A DNA stretch of 48,907 nucleotides from a virus: positions 1 through 48,907 of IMG/VR virus record IMGVR_UViG_3300025729_000003. One strand, 5' to 3'. A program made the position numbers and the translations under genes. Positions 17,004 to 24,441 of the stretch are shown piece after piece (within the stretch, counting starts at the first letter, position 1; each line of letters starts with the position of its first letter). The notes beneath the pieces were generated by a model. That model was not told where the DNA came from. It ran no database searches and was given only the letters and a program-made list of their open reading frames with translations.

Positions 17004-18419
17004 CTATACTCTATTAATTTCTTTCCACTTCTTCTTAATTAGCTCTTTAACTTCCTTCTTTTCATCACGCTGAGCCTCTGCAAGTGATGACGCTTCGCCT
17101 TCTACCACCTTAATACTAGAACACGCTGTATCAATGTGTATAGGAAAAAGAATTCCGTCCTTGCCAGCTCTATTTTTTGCGATAAAAAGCCTACCTGAAC
17201 CTGTCGCTTTTTCAGCAGGTTTTCTAGAGATAGATATCACAAGATCAGCGACCATGGCCTTACCGTAAGCTTCAGACATATTCTCTAGACCAACAATGTC
17301 AGAATTTGCAGAATCTCTGTTTGCCTGGCTGGCGGTCCATATAGGGATACGCATTTCCATAGCAAGATTTCTTAGCTCTTCATAAATTAGCTTTAGCTCA
17401 TGTCGTAATGAGTCATATTGTCTTGTTGACCTCATGATATCAGCGTAATCGATCAAAATAACAGACGGCTTAAAATTTCTGAGCGTTAATTTTTCTATAT
17501 GGTTTCGTATCGTGGTAACAGAAGCTGCGCCGGTTGGGTATTCTTTGATTATTAATCTACCTAAGTCGCTATTATTCTTTTCGTAAAAGTCTTCAACCTT
17601 CTTCTTATTATCTCTAACATCCGATGACGGTATGTTACAAAGGTTAGAGTCGTATCTAATTCCAACAGCTGATTCTGTTAATTCAAAAGTATAGTGTAGC
17701 ACATTCTTGCCATGTCTCATTGCGTTCGCGCCCATTTGAACTAAATAGTGAGACTTTCCTACGCCTGTATTCGCTGTTACAACACCAATTTCACCTCTGC
17801 CAAGGCCGCCGGCCAGAATGTCTTTATGGTCAAGCTCTGGTATACCTGTTGGGCATACACGTCTGTCTATTTTTTGAAAACGAGCCTCAATATCTTCAAA
17901 GAAATCATGACCAACAGTATTTGGCATACCAATCGATATCGCTTCTTTCATTAACCCAATGACTGATTCAAAATTGCCGCCGCCTATTAGTTCAACAGAT
18001 TGCTCCAGCGCTTCTTTGAACGCCTGCCTCTTGCAAAAGTCTAGAGACCTTTCTTTTACATAAGCAATATCACCAGGATTCGGATTTTCCCTCATCCTTA
18101 TCAAGTATGAAACGATTTGATCTCTTAGTATTATATCACCGTCTTCACTTAGCGATTCTTTAATAATACTAATCAACAAAGACTGAGTTGGAAAACAACG
18201 ATATTGATTAAAGTATGCGAAATATTTGTCACAAAGATATTCTAGATATCTTAACTCAAAAAAATCTGGCCTCATAACCTCGACCATCTGTGCAGACCAC
18301 TTTAGATCTGTTAATAAACCTTGAAAAATCTTTTCTTGAAACGGTTTATTATACTGGGAAAATTGCCCAGAAGGCAAATCACCTAAAATTGCTGTCTTAG
18401 TTGTTGCAGATGGGGCCAT
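17004..18419 (-). CDS. DnaB-like replicative DNA helicase
   Basis: 471 residues. The C-terminal RecA-type ATPase has Walker A ANTGVGKS (216-223), the following HYTFELTE segment, Walker B in SVILIDYADIM and the motif IPIWTASQANR; it matches the DnaB/gp41 family hexameric helicases. The N-terminal 170 residues are helical, as in the primase-interacting domain. Helicase loader and primase are not visible in the window. SD GGAGAG about 8 bases before the ATG. The gene lies 2 bases after the FEN-type nuclease stop. Confidence 0.93.
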   Translation of the reverse strand: MAPSATTKTAILGDLPSGQFSQYNKPFQEKIFQGLLTDLKWSAQMVEVMRPDFFELRYLEYLCDKYFAYFNQYRCFPTQSLLISIIKESLSEDGDIILRDQIVSYLIRMRENPNPGDIAYVKERSLDFCKRQAFKEALEQSVELIGGGNFESVIGLMKEAISIGMPNTVGHDFFEDIEARFQKIDRRVCPTGIPELDHKDILAGGLGRGEIGVVTANTGVGKSHYLVQMGANAMRHGKNVLHYTFELTESAVGIRYDSNLCNIPSSDVRDNKKKVEDFYEKNNSDLGRLIIKEYPTGAASVTTIRNHIEKLTLRNFKPSVILIDYADIMRSTRQYDSLRHELKLIYEELRNLAMEMRIPIWTASQANRDSANSDIVGLENMSEAYGKAMVADLVISISRKPAEKATGSGRLFIAKNRAGKDGILFPIHIDTACSSIKVVEGEASSLAEAQRDEKKEVKELIKKKWKEINRV

Positions 18420-18421
18420 TT

Positions 18422-19384
18422 CTACTTCTCTCCTCTATTTAGCGTCTTTAAAATCATAAAAAGCTTATCGTAGTCAACATTATCAATTTGAAGCCTCATA
18501 AGACTTTTAATAAATTCAAGCTTATTTCTTTTCGGAACAAATTCTGATATCACACCGTCTACCTTCATTGCTTGAGATGCAGAAATATTTCTGGATCCTA
18601 AATACATTAATTTCCAGTTCTTTTTGACTACTTTTTCATACTCAATGATACTATCATATAGTTTTAACTTACGTTGTTCTCGAAGTTTTCTACATTCAGT
18701 AACTATGTCATCAATAGTGATATTGCTCTTTATAGAAAAAGCTGGAAACCTCTTTGATAAACTTTTAAATCCTGCTCCAGGGGCACCTTTTAGCCCGTCA
18801 GAAGCATCACCAACAAAGCACCTAGCAAGACAAAAATTTTGCGGATGAATACCAAATTTTTCGATAACAGAGTTTTCATCCCATTGTTTTTTACTACCTG
18901 GTGACCATACAAGTACTCTGTCATTGATTAGCTGATAGAAGTCTTTGTCTGTCGACACTATTACACATTTATTAGACATAAATGTATAATTCGTTAAATA
19001 TGCTATGACATCATCTGCTTCACAGTCAGAGACATATACTTGCTTTATCCCTGCTTTTCTTAGCAAGGACACAAGCTGCGCTACTTGAGAATTTCTGTTC
19101 TCCACAGTGTTGGGTATATCTTCATAAAAGCGGTTTAGCTTTACTGGCTTTCTTCCACCTTTGTAGGAGCTATCAATCGCCCTTCTGCGAGGTGATCCGC
19201 CGCCTTCCCATACAACTATTAGATCAGATGGTTGATACCTCTCACAAAGCAGCTGTAGACCTTTTATAAAACCTACGATCCCACCAACATGTTCACCATT
19301 TGCGTCTAAAGAAGGGTTGGCAGCCCAGTGTCTATAGAAAACATTAAGACCATCAACAATAAGCGTTGGTCTTGTGTTAGACAT
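18422..19384 (-). CDS. FEN/RNase H-type 5'-3' exonuclease
   Basis: 320 residues, in the family of the Pol I 5' nuclease domain and T4 RNase H. It removes RNA primers and flaps. Metal ligands lie in the expected order: Asp11 in LIVDGLN, EADD at 122-125, STDKDF at 144-149 and GDASDGLKGAPGAG at 192-205 (helix-hairpin-helix start). It is separate from the polymerase-only family A gene, so Pol I functions are divided among genes. Its start overlaps the end of recA by 8 bases. Confidence 0.94.
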   Translation of the reverse strand: MSNTRPTLIVDGLNVFYRHWAANPSLDANGEHVGGIVGFIKGLQLLCERYQPSDLIVVWEGGGSPRRRAIDSSYKGGRKPVKLNRFYEDIPNTVENRNSQVAQLVSLLRKAGIKQVYVSDCEADDVIAYLTNYTFMSNKCVIVSTDKDFYQLINDRVLVWSPGSKKQWDENSVIEKFGIHPQNFCLARCFVGDASDGLKGAPGAGFKSLSKRFPAFSIKSNITIDDIVTECRKLREQRKLKLYDSIIEYEKVVKKNWKLMYLGSRNISASQAMKVDGVISEFVPKRNKLEFIKSLMRLQIDNVDYDKLFMILKTLNRGEK

Positions 19385-20570
19385 CTAAATCTTCTATTCC
19401 TTCAAGGTTTAAATCTAGTGATATAGCTCTTACTTCTTCGTACGACTCAGTATCAACAACCGCTTCGTCATTATCGCTTAACTTTCTTAACATGCAGTCT
19501 TCCAGCACTGCTTCGACATATTTGTTATACTGAGGATCTTTCCAAACCTCTCCAAAATCCGCTTTATAAAACTTTTTCTCTATTAAAACTTCACCAGTTT
19601 TTGAGTCTGTCACTATAAGATTTTTCCATGATGACGTCCCGCTTATACAGATAACTTTACCAGCAACAGTGACCTCACCATGCTTTCTTAACTCGTCAAA
19701 AACTTGCTCATGCTCTACGATACCTTTTCCGAAATGAATTTCAAAGTTACATTCCCGAAATGGTGGAGCGACCTTGTTTTTAATAGTTTTTGCACGAACA
19801 TGAATCCCGATAACTTCTTTAGCTTTGTTTGTTATTTGCTGGCCGGCGCCGAGCTTAATCCGCACTGAGGAATGAAAGGGTATAGCTTTACCTCCGGGTG
19901 TGGTGGTAGGATCCCCATACATAACGCCAATCTTAGTTCGCGTTTGATTCAAGCATATAAGCAAAACATTCTGGTTGGCTATAACTCCGGTAATTTTTCT
20001 CATTCCTTTTGAAATTGCTCTAGCCTGTAGACCAATAGAGTTTTGATCGTAGTCGCCTGTTAGCTCAGCCTTAGGACTAGTTGCAGCTACGGAGTCCCAG
20101 ATTATCGTAACCGGGACATCTTTATCCATAGCTTTTGCTTTTAGTATTGTGGATTCAGCAATGGCTAAAACCTCTTCTGTACAATGCGTATCGACATAAA
20201 CAAACCTCTTGCTAATATCTACACCAAGTAATGAAAGGTTTTCTACGCTCGTTGCATTCTCTGTATCAATATATACAACAATTCCCCCAGCTGCCTGTGT
20301 TGATCTTGCAATCTGGATAGCAATATGAGACTTTCCTATTGAAGGTGGGCCAAATATTTCTACTATGCGACCTTCTGGTAATCCGCCATTCGGTCGATTA
20401 GCTATGATATAGTCTAGCTGCTTTGACCCTGTACTAATCCACCTATTTACATGAGTTGGAGACTCGTCTGTCGACAGATTGTAGGCTACTCGAGAGCCAT
20501 GCTCTTTGTTTAAAGACTTTATTAAGTCAGAGGTAAATTCATCATTAACGATATTTTTTTTCTTTGCCAT
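19377..20570 (-). CDS. recA: RecA-family recombinase
   Basis: 397 residues. Walker A is GPPSIGKS (about 74-81); YIDTENA, VTIIWDSVAA (Walker B) and LICLNQTRTKIGVMYGDPTTTPGG follow, as in RecA loop regions. A RecA-like C-terminal domain follows, ending in an acidic tail (NLEGIEDLDV). It would carry out strand exchange for recombination-dependent replication and repair. SD GGAG 6-7 bases before the ATG. It has its own promoter (20595-20623) immediately after the terminator of the single-strand binding protein gene. Confidence 0.96.
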   Translation of the reverse strand: MAKKKNIVNDEFTSDLIKSLNKEHGSRVAYNLSTDESPTHVNRWISTGSKQLDYIIANRPNGGLPEGRIVEIFGPPSIGKSHIAIQIARSTQAAGGIVVYIDTENATSVENLSLLGVDISKRFVYVDTHCTEEVLAIAESTILKAKAMDKDVPVTIIWDSVAATSPKAELTGDYDQNSIGLQARAISKGMRKITGVIANQNVLLICLNQTRTKIGVMYGDPTTTPGGKAIPFHSSVRIKLGAGQQITNKAKEVIGIHVRAKTIKNKVAPPFRECNFEIHFGKGIVEHEQVFDELRKHGEVTVAGKVICISGTSSWKNLIVTDSKTGEVLIEKKFYKADFGEVWKDPQYNKYVEAVLEDCMLRKLSDNDEAVVDTESYEEVRAISLDLNLEGIEDLDV

Positions 20571-20594
20571 TATAACTCCATTAGATCATAGACA

Positions 20595-20623
20595 ACTATA
20601 AGGAAAAACAGTCATGTGTTCAA
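20595..20623 (-). promoter_or_regulatory. Sigma70-like promoter for recA
   Basis: TTGAAC (20618-20623) and TATAGT (20595-20600) are separated by exactly 17 bases. The -35 overlaps the T-tract of the upstream terminator, so one transcription unit ends where the next begins. It would drive recA and the nuclease and helicase downstream. Confidence 0.65.
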
Positions 20624-20653
20624 AAAAAAGGGAGGGTTAACCCCTCCCTTTTT
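20622..20653 (-). terminator. Rho-independent terminator after the ssDNA-binding protein gene
   Basis: In the minus-strand transcript a 7-bp GC-rich stem (GGGAGGG/CCCTCCC), extended by five A-T pairs, has a 5-base loop and is followed by eight T. It lies 17 bases after the stop at 20670. Confidence 0.9.
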
Positions 20654-20669
20654 AAAAATAAGCGTAATC

Positions 20670-21479
20670 CTAGAAGTCGTCTTCTAGATCCGCGAAGGCA
20701 TCATCGAGACTCTTGAACTTTGTGTCAACACTATCAGATGATTTTGTGGTAGCAGAAGATTTGCTTGTACTAGATGTGGTGGTATTACGAGATGTACCAA
20801 AACTATTTTGGACCTGTTCGTCGTCACCATTTAGCCAATCATTTACGACCTTAGTCAATACGTCGTATGACTTTTCTTCATACATATCTTCAAGTACAGG
20901 AATATTGTCGATCCACTCCTTGGCTCGCTTGTTATCTTCGCATAGCGTAGATTGCTTACCGCGAGGGCGGACTTCAGTCGTTGCCCATTGACGACCCGGA
21001 GCCTTTGTACACACGACCTTGATATCGCGGCCGTCCATCGCATCGGTGATATCACCATAGTCTTCATCCAGCATAATATTCAATAAAGACTGATACACTG
21101 TCTTACCAAAAGACCAAATACGTACCCCTTTTTCTTCCTCACCGCGTACTACAACAGGAGCGTAATATCGAGCCTTCGGATAGAGCTTCTTCGCCAGTTC
21201 GTATGATTCCTTTGTACCTTCATCGCGCAGCTTAGTAATAAGCTCTTGAATAGGATCCGGCTTACCAAACTGATATGGTGCCAGTAGTCCGGGGTTGCTA
21301 CCGATGTTATAGTAGAACCATCGTTCCGAAAACGGTAGACCGTCTTCATTTCCCGTAAATGCGATAAGTCGAACTACAGACTCTTCACCTTCTTGGGGAC
21401 GCCACATCGTGTTACGTCGAGAATTTGTGCCAGAAAGCTGGCCTAGCTTCTTTCGAAGCGCATCAAAATCAATTGCCAT
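20670..21479 (-). CDS. gp32-like single-stranded DNA-binding protein
   Basis: The ATG at 21479 has SD GGAGG 5 bases upstream; a longer frame from a TTG at 21491 overlaps that SD and is rejected. 269 residues (numbered from MAIDFDALRKKLGQL). A basic N-terminal segment (SGTNSRRNTMWRP) is followed by an aromatic/basic core (FSERWFYYNIGSN, KARYYAPVVVRGEE, VRIWSFGKTVYQSL), a Ser/Thr-rich linker (about 224-250) and an acidic tail (DDAFADLEDDF), the order found in T4 gp32-type proteins. The zinc Cys/His cluster of T4 gp32 is not visible. It has its own strong promoter and terminator, fitting high expression. Confidence 0.85.
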   Translation of the reverse strand: MAIDFDALRKKLGQLSGTNSRRNTMWRPQEGEESVVRLIAFTGNEDGLPFSERWFYYNIGSNPGLLAPYQFGKPDPIQELITKLRDEGTKESYELAKKLYPKARYYAPVVVRGEEEKGVRIWSFGKTVYQSLLNIMLDEDYGDITDAMDGRDIKVVCTKAPGRQWATTEVRPRGKQSTLCEDNKRAKEWIDNIPVLEDMYEEKSYDVLTKVVNDWLNGDDEQVQNSFGTSRNTTTSSTSKSSATTKSSDSVDTKFKSLDDAFADLEDDF

Positions 21480-21522
21480 GTTAACCTCCAATGTTTAATG
21501 TGCAATGTGCAATTATCTAACT

Positions 21523-21533
21523 GTCCTAAGGAC
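21523..21533. promoter_or_regulatory. Possible operator/hairpin in ssb leader
   Basis: GTCC-TAA-GGAC forms a short dyad just downstream of the ssb promoter. A tandem TTGCACA TTGCACA (minus strand) lies between it and the SD. Together they could serve transcriptional or translational control of this leader, as known for autoregulated gp32-type genes; function is not shown. Confidence 0.3.
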
Positions 21534-21539
21534 ATTCTT

Positions 21540-21568
21540 AATATAATAGTAATCCGCTATTTTTTCAA
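21540..21568 (-). promoter_or_regulatory. Sigma70-like promoter for ssDNA-binding protein gene
   Basis: TTGAAA (21563-21568) and TATATT (21540-21545) with 17 bases between, about 60 bases before the ATG at 21479. It is one of the best matches to a host housekeeping promoter in the window. Confidence 0.65.
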
Positions 21569-21576
21569 AATTTAGT

Positions 21577-21792
21577 TTAATTTTTATTTTTCTTGCTAAG
21601 TCTTTTTTTGTGGCTTTTTTTTATATCATCAGGATAGGTTGGTCCGGTTCCGAGTGGAGTAACCGCACCGGCGATGCCGGCAACAGATTGCTCGTGATGA
21701 CCTTCTTCTCTCTCGTCCTCAGCGCTTTCATCTGGTTCACCCAAGACTTCTTCTTTGAGAATGATTCTGATTAGCTCTCTAAGACTTTGCAT
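21577..21792 (-). CDS. Small charged hypothetical protein, 71 residues
   Basis: Starts MQSLRELIRIILKEE, an amphipathic helix, then an acidic segment, a Gly/Pro region (AGIAGAVTPLGTGPTYP) and a basic tail (KKSHKKRLSKKNKN). No family is recognised. A similar N-terminal helix (FRDIVRKAILEQ) begins the protein at 22696-23220. No clear SD. It lies 8 bases after the exonuclease gene. Confidence 0.65.
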   Translation of the reverse strand: MQSLRELIRIILKEEVLGEPDESAEDEREEGHHEQSVAGIAGAVTPLGTGPTYPDDIKKSHKKRLSKKNKN

Positions 21793-21800
21793 GAATATAA

Positions 21801-22640
21801 CTATTCAGTAAAACGATTACTAGCCTCGACTTCAAAATATTGTGGTTCGCACTTTGACAGATTATCACTTAACCACTTTGATTCAAGCTCTGCTTCCGAT
21901 AAGTTATTTACTGACTTCCACCAGCAACCTAAGTCAGGGTTCCATCTGAAGCGTCGTTGTTTTAGCAGGTGATTTTCTTCTCGTAAAGACCCAGCTGCAA
22001 AAACATGATAATCAGATTCTATAGCATTTTGAAGCATTTCTTTCATGTAAGATTCTTTTCTTAAAAGATGCAGCGTGGCGTCAACGTCTGCTATCGCATT
22101 ATGAGAATCGTAAAAGAAACCATGCCATGCGCATAGCACTTCTAAAGCCTTAGAGCATCTACAAACTTCTGTCCAGTCCACTTGGGTCATCGAACATGAC
22201 CAAATAACATCAGTAGGTACAACTTGACCATTTTTTCTAAGTGCCGCTTCGACCCACTTTCTATCAAAGCCAGCGTTGTGACAAACAACAAATTGACACT
22301 TACTTAATATCTTAGCAACTTTATCCCATGGAATGCTTTGTCCAGTCAAATCATTATCATCAAATCCTGTAATATCTTTGATTATTTGATCTAGCGGCTC
22401 AGACGGTTCTTGTAAATAAGCTACCGACTTTTTAATTCCTGAAACTTCACCGGTTGATGGGTTGACAAAGAAAGGCCTCATGGCGATCTGAATTACTTCA
22501 TTTGTGGTATGGTTTAGCCCAGTCGTTTCAACGTCTAAAACAATCGCAGGAACATCACCCTTGATAGGGTCACGATCAGGGGTGTCCAGATTAATTAATT
22601 TTTGTATTGTTACTATACCGTCTTGTTCTAAATGCTTCAT
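21801..22640 (-). CDS. DnaQ-like 3'-5' exonuclease (DEDDh)
   Basis: 279 residues. Exo I is LDVETTGL (Asp36, Glu38), Exo II HNAGFDRKW (Asp126), Exo III SHNAIADVDAT (His180, Asp185), a complete DEDDh set as in the Pol III epsilon subunit. Residues 215-279 add a Trp-rich module (RRFRWNPDLGCWWKSV) of unknown function, absent from E. coli epsilon. It could proofread for the DnaE-like or the family A polymerase; neither has its own DnaQ-type domain. The ATG has an excellent SD (AAGGAGGT). Confidence 0.93.
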   Translation of the reverse strand: MKHLEQDGIVTIQKLINLDTPDRDPIKGDVPAIVLDVETTGLNHTTNEVIQIAMRPFFVNPSTGEVSGIKKSVAYLQEPSEPLDQIIKDITGFDDNDLTGQSIPWDKVAKILSKCQFVVCHNAGFDRKWVEAALRKNGQVVPTDVIWSCSMTQVDWTEVCRCSKALEVLCAWHGFFYDSHNAIADVDATLHLLRKESYMKEMLQNAIESDYHVFAAGSLREENHLLKQRRFRWNPDLGCWWKSVNNLSEAELESKWLSDNLSKCEPQYFEVEASNRFTE

Positions 22641-22659
22641 TAAGAACCTCCTTCATTTA

Positions 22660-22688
22660 ATAATATAAAGAGGCAGCTAGTAGTACAA
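22660..22688 (-). promoter_or_regulatory. Weak promoter candidate before the exonuclease gene
   Basis: TTGTAC (22683-22688) and TATTAT (22660-22665), 17 bases apart, in the 55-base gap before 22640. The -35 matches only 3 of 6 positions. Confidence 0.3.
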
Positions 22689-22695
22689 GCTTAAT

Positions 22696-23220
22696 CTACC
22701 AGGAGTTTCTAGTATCAGATACGTATATGATTATTGATCCATCATCTTGAGGACCCACTTGAAGAGGGACACTTAAACTTAGCTTACCAGAGTTTTTTGC
22801 GCCAAATAACGTGTGCTGGATGTATTTTATTCCGTTTCTTTGATCAATCGCAGTAGGTGTTGTCATAATACCCTTTTTACCACCCTTGGTGATTGTCGCA
22901 AGACCAGAATATGCTTGACCCATTGTCTCATTAGTAAAAGCCTGTTTTAGTATATCAGATACACCTGATAAATCAGCTCCAGTCTTATCAATGCCAAGAC
23001 GCTTCATTAAAGCATCTGGATCAGAGTCCGCTAAAGCTCCTGCTTCTTTAACCTGTTTGCTCCATGCACCACGACCAACTGATACCCCTATTTCACCAGG
23101 TTTGGTATCTTTCTTTTTTGGCTTTTTTGGTTTCTCTTTTTTTTCTGACTTGGTACCAGACACATCACTTTGTTCAAGTATAGCCTTTCTAACAATGTCT
23201 CTAAAATCTAACTCATCCAT
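22696..23220 (-). CDS. Hypothetical protein, 174 residues
   Basis: Begins MDELDFRDIVRKAILEQSD, an amphipathic helix like that of the 71-residue protein at 21577. A lysine/proline linker follows (KKEKPKKPKKKDTKPG, about 26-42), then a folded part (about 45-174) ending QVGPQDDGSIIIYVSDTRNSW. No known family is recognised. It overlaps the end of the family A polymerase gene by 8 bases and could be a partner of replication enzymes by position only. The GGAG upstream is about 10-12 bases from the ATG, longer than usual. Confidence 0.75.
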   Translation of the reverse strand: MDELDFRDIVRKAILEQSDVSGTKSEKKEKPKKPKKKDTKPGEIGVSVGRGAWSKQVKEAGALADSDPDALMKRLGIDKTGADLSGVSDILKQAFTNETMGQAYSGLATITKGGKKGIMTTPTAIDQRNGIKYIQHTLFGAKNSGKLSLSVPLQVGPQDDGSIIIYVSDTRNSW

Positions 23221-24400
23221 TTTTTTTAAGCTCCGTAATCTTTAGTGGAAAATTTCCCAGCCCTTTAATCTTAAACCCTTCATATAAGTATTCATTAACC
23301 CTGCTTATTTTTGATGGATCAGCTTCGAAGATAAGAGCGTCATGAATTACAAATAAAGGCGTAACCTCATTATGAAATATTCTAGTGAATTCCTCAAACC
23401 CAAGAAGCGATATGTCTACAGCTGTAGACTGTAAGAAATTGTTTATCAAAATGGAGTCTCTAGCGTCATCGACAACTATAGGTCTATCGAAATAATTACT
23501 TATAACTCCTTTGTCTCTAGACTGTGACCTTAGTATACCAGTCAATCCGTCTACGCAAAAATATTCTTTTACGCTTTTCATAAGTTGAAGTGCTGTAACA
23601 TTACTTTTTTGATTCTTCAGCTGCTTTTCCAAGCTATACTTGCTAGCGCCGTATAAAGAGCAAAGGACGGCTAGCTTTGCAACGTCCCTGCAAACATCTA
23701 GACCCGCTTGTTTGATAAAAGATGTATAAACATCTTGAACCACATCTCGACTCGCTAAGTTCGACGCTACCCTAGGTTCTAGCGAAGAAAAATCTATTTC
23801 GTATAAAGCTGTATTTGGCGAAGATGGGATAAAGACGGAGCGATATTCTTTTTTTAATGTTAGTACTTGAGGGCCAGCCTTTATCGTCAACCGACCCGTC
23901 TTTGTTGATACTCTATCGTACATAGGAATTGGCGCATAACCAGAGGAAGACATTCCTAATATAGACTTAAGTATATGGTTTTCATCCTTAGCAAGGATAC
24001 TTTTACACATATCTAAGTCCACTCTAGAATGAGCGAGTCTAGAAAACAACTTATTCGACTCAGTATACACTTCTGTGTAGCTTAGGTTATCTAGAGCAGA
24101 CATACCCTGCTGTAGATCTTGTACAAACCTCTGAAACAACTGCTTAAAGTGCTTCTTAGGGATCACCATATTCCAGGGAGCTATATCTACACCGCATGCT
24201 TTCATTGCTTTTAGATATTTTTCCGGAGCCAACGGCGATATTTCTATATTGAAAAGCTTGAATAATGGTTCAACAGATCTATGATCAGAGGTAAACCCAT
24301 ATGTGACCTCACTAGCAGATGAATCCGACCAACTAAAGGACTCTTTTCCTAAAAGAAGGTTTCGAAAACCGGTCACCCTATTATGAACAAGCAAATCCAT
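23213..24400 (-). CDS. Family A DNA polymerase, polymerase domain only
   Basis: 395 residues, less than half of bacterial Pol I; both nuclease domains are absent. Motif A is DFSSLEPR (Asp203, Glu208), motif B R-x3-K-x7-YG at 238-251 and motif C IHDALIFE (His353, Asp354); both catalytic Asp are present. The position of E. coli Phe762 is Leu246 and the Glu after the motif C Asp is Ala355. The first 140 residues match the thumb region poorly. It could perform repair or primer processing beside the DnaE-like replicase. The ATG has no SD, but TATAAT ends 5 bases before it (possible leaderless mRNA). Confidence 0.9.
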   Translation of the reverse strand: MDLLVHNRVTGFRNLLLGKESFSWSDSSASEVTYGFTSDHRSVEPLFKLFNIEISPLAPEKYLKAMKACGVDIAPWNMVIPKKHFKQLFQRFVQDLQQGMSALDNLSYTEVYTESNKLFSRLAHSRVDLDMCKSILAKDENHILKSILGMSSSGYAPIPMYDRVSTKTGRLTIKAGPQVLTLKKEYRSVFIPSSPNTALYEIDFSSLEPRVASNLASRDVVQDVYTSFIKQAGLDVCRDVAKLAVLCSLYGASKYSLEKQLKNQKSNVTALQLMKSVKEYFCVDGLTGILRSQSRDKGVISNYFDRPIVVDDARDSILINNFLQSTAVDISLLGFEEFTRIFHNEVTPLFVIHDALIFEADPSKISRVNEYLYEGFKIKGLGNFPLKITELKKNG

Positions 24401-24405
24401 AGATT

Positions 24406-24434
24406 ATTATAGGAGAACAACTTAGACTGTTCAG
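24406..24434 (-). promoter_or_regulatory. Promoter candidate abutting the family A polymerase start
   Basis: CTGAAC (24429-24434) and a perfect TATAAT (24406-24411), 17 bases apart. The -10 ends 5 bases before the ATG at 24400, so transcription would begin at or next to the start codon. It marks the boundary between tail genes and replication genes. Confidence 0.5.
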
Positions 24435-24441
24435 AGCTCTA

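Noticed and set aside
20855-21067. Minus-strand frame inside the ssDNA-binding gene
   Set aside because: Out-of-frame overlap fully inside a well-supported gene, without SD.
20670-21479. Zinc-binding gp32 subtype
   Set aside because: The Cys/His cluster of T4 gp32 is not seen; only an isolated Cys is visible.
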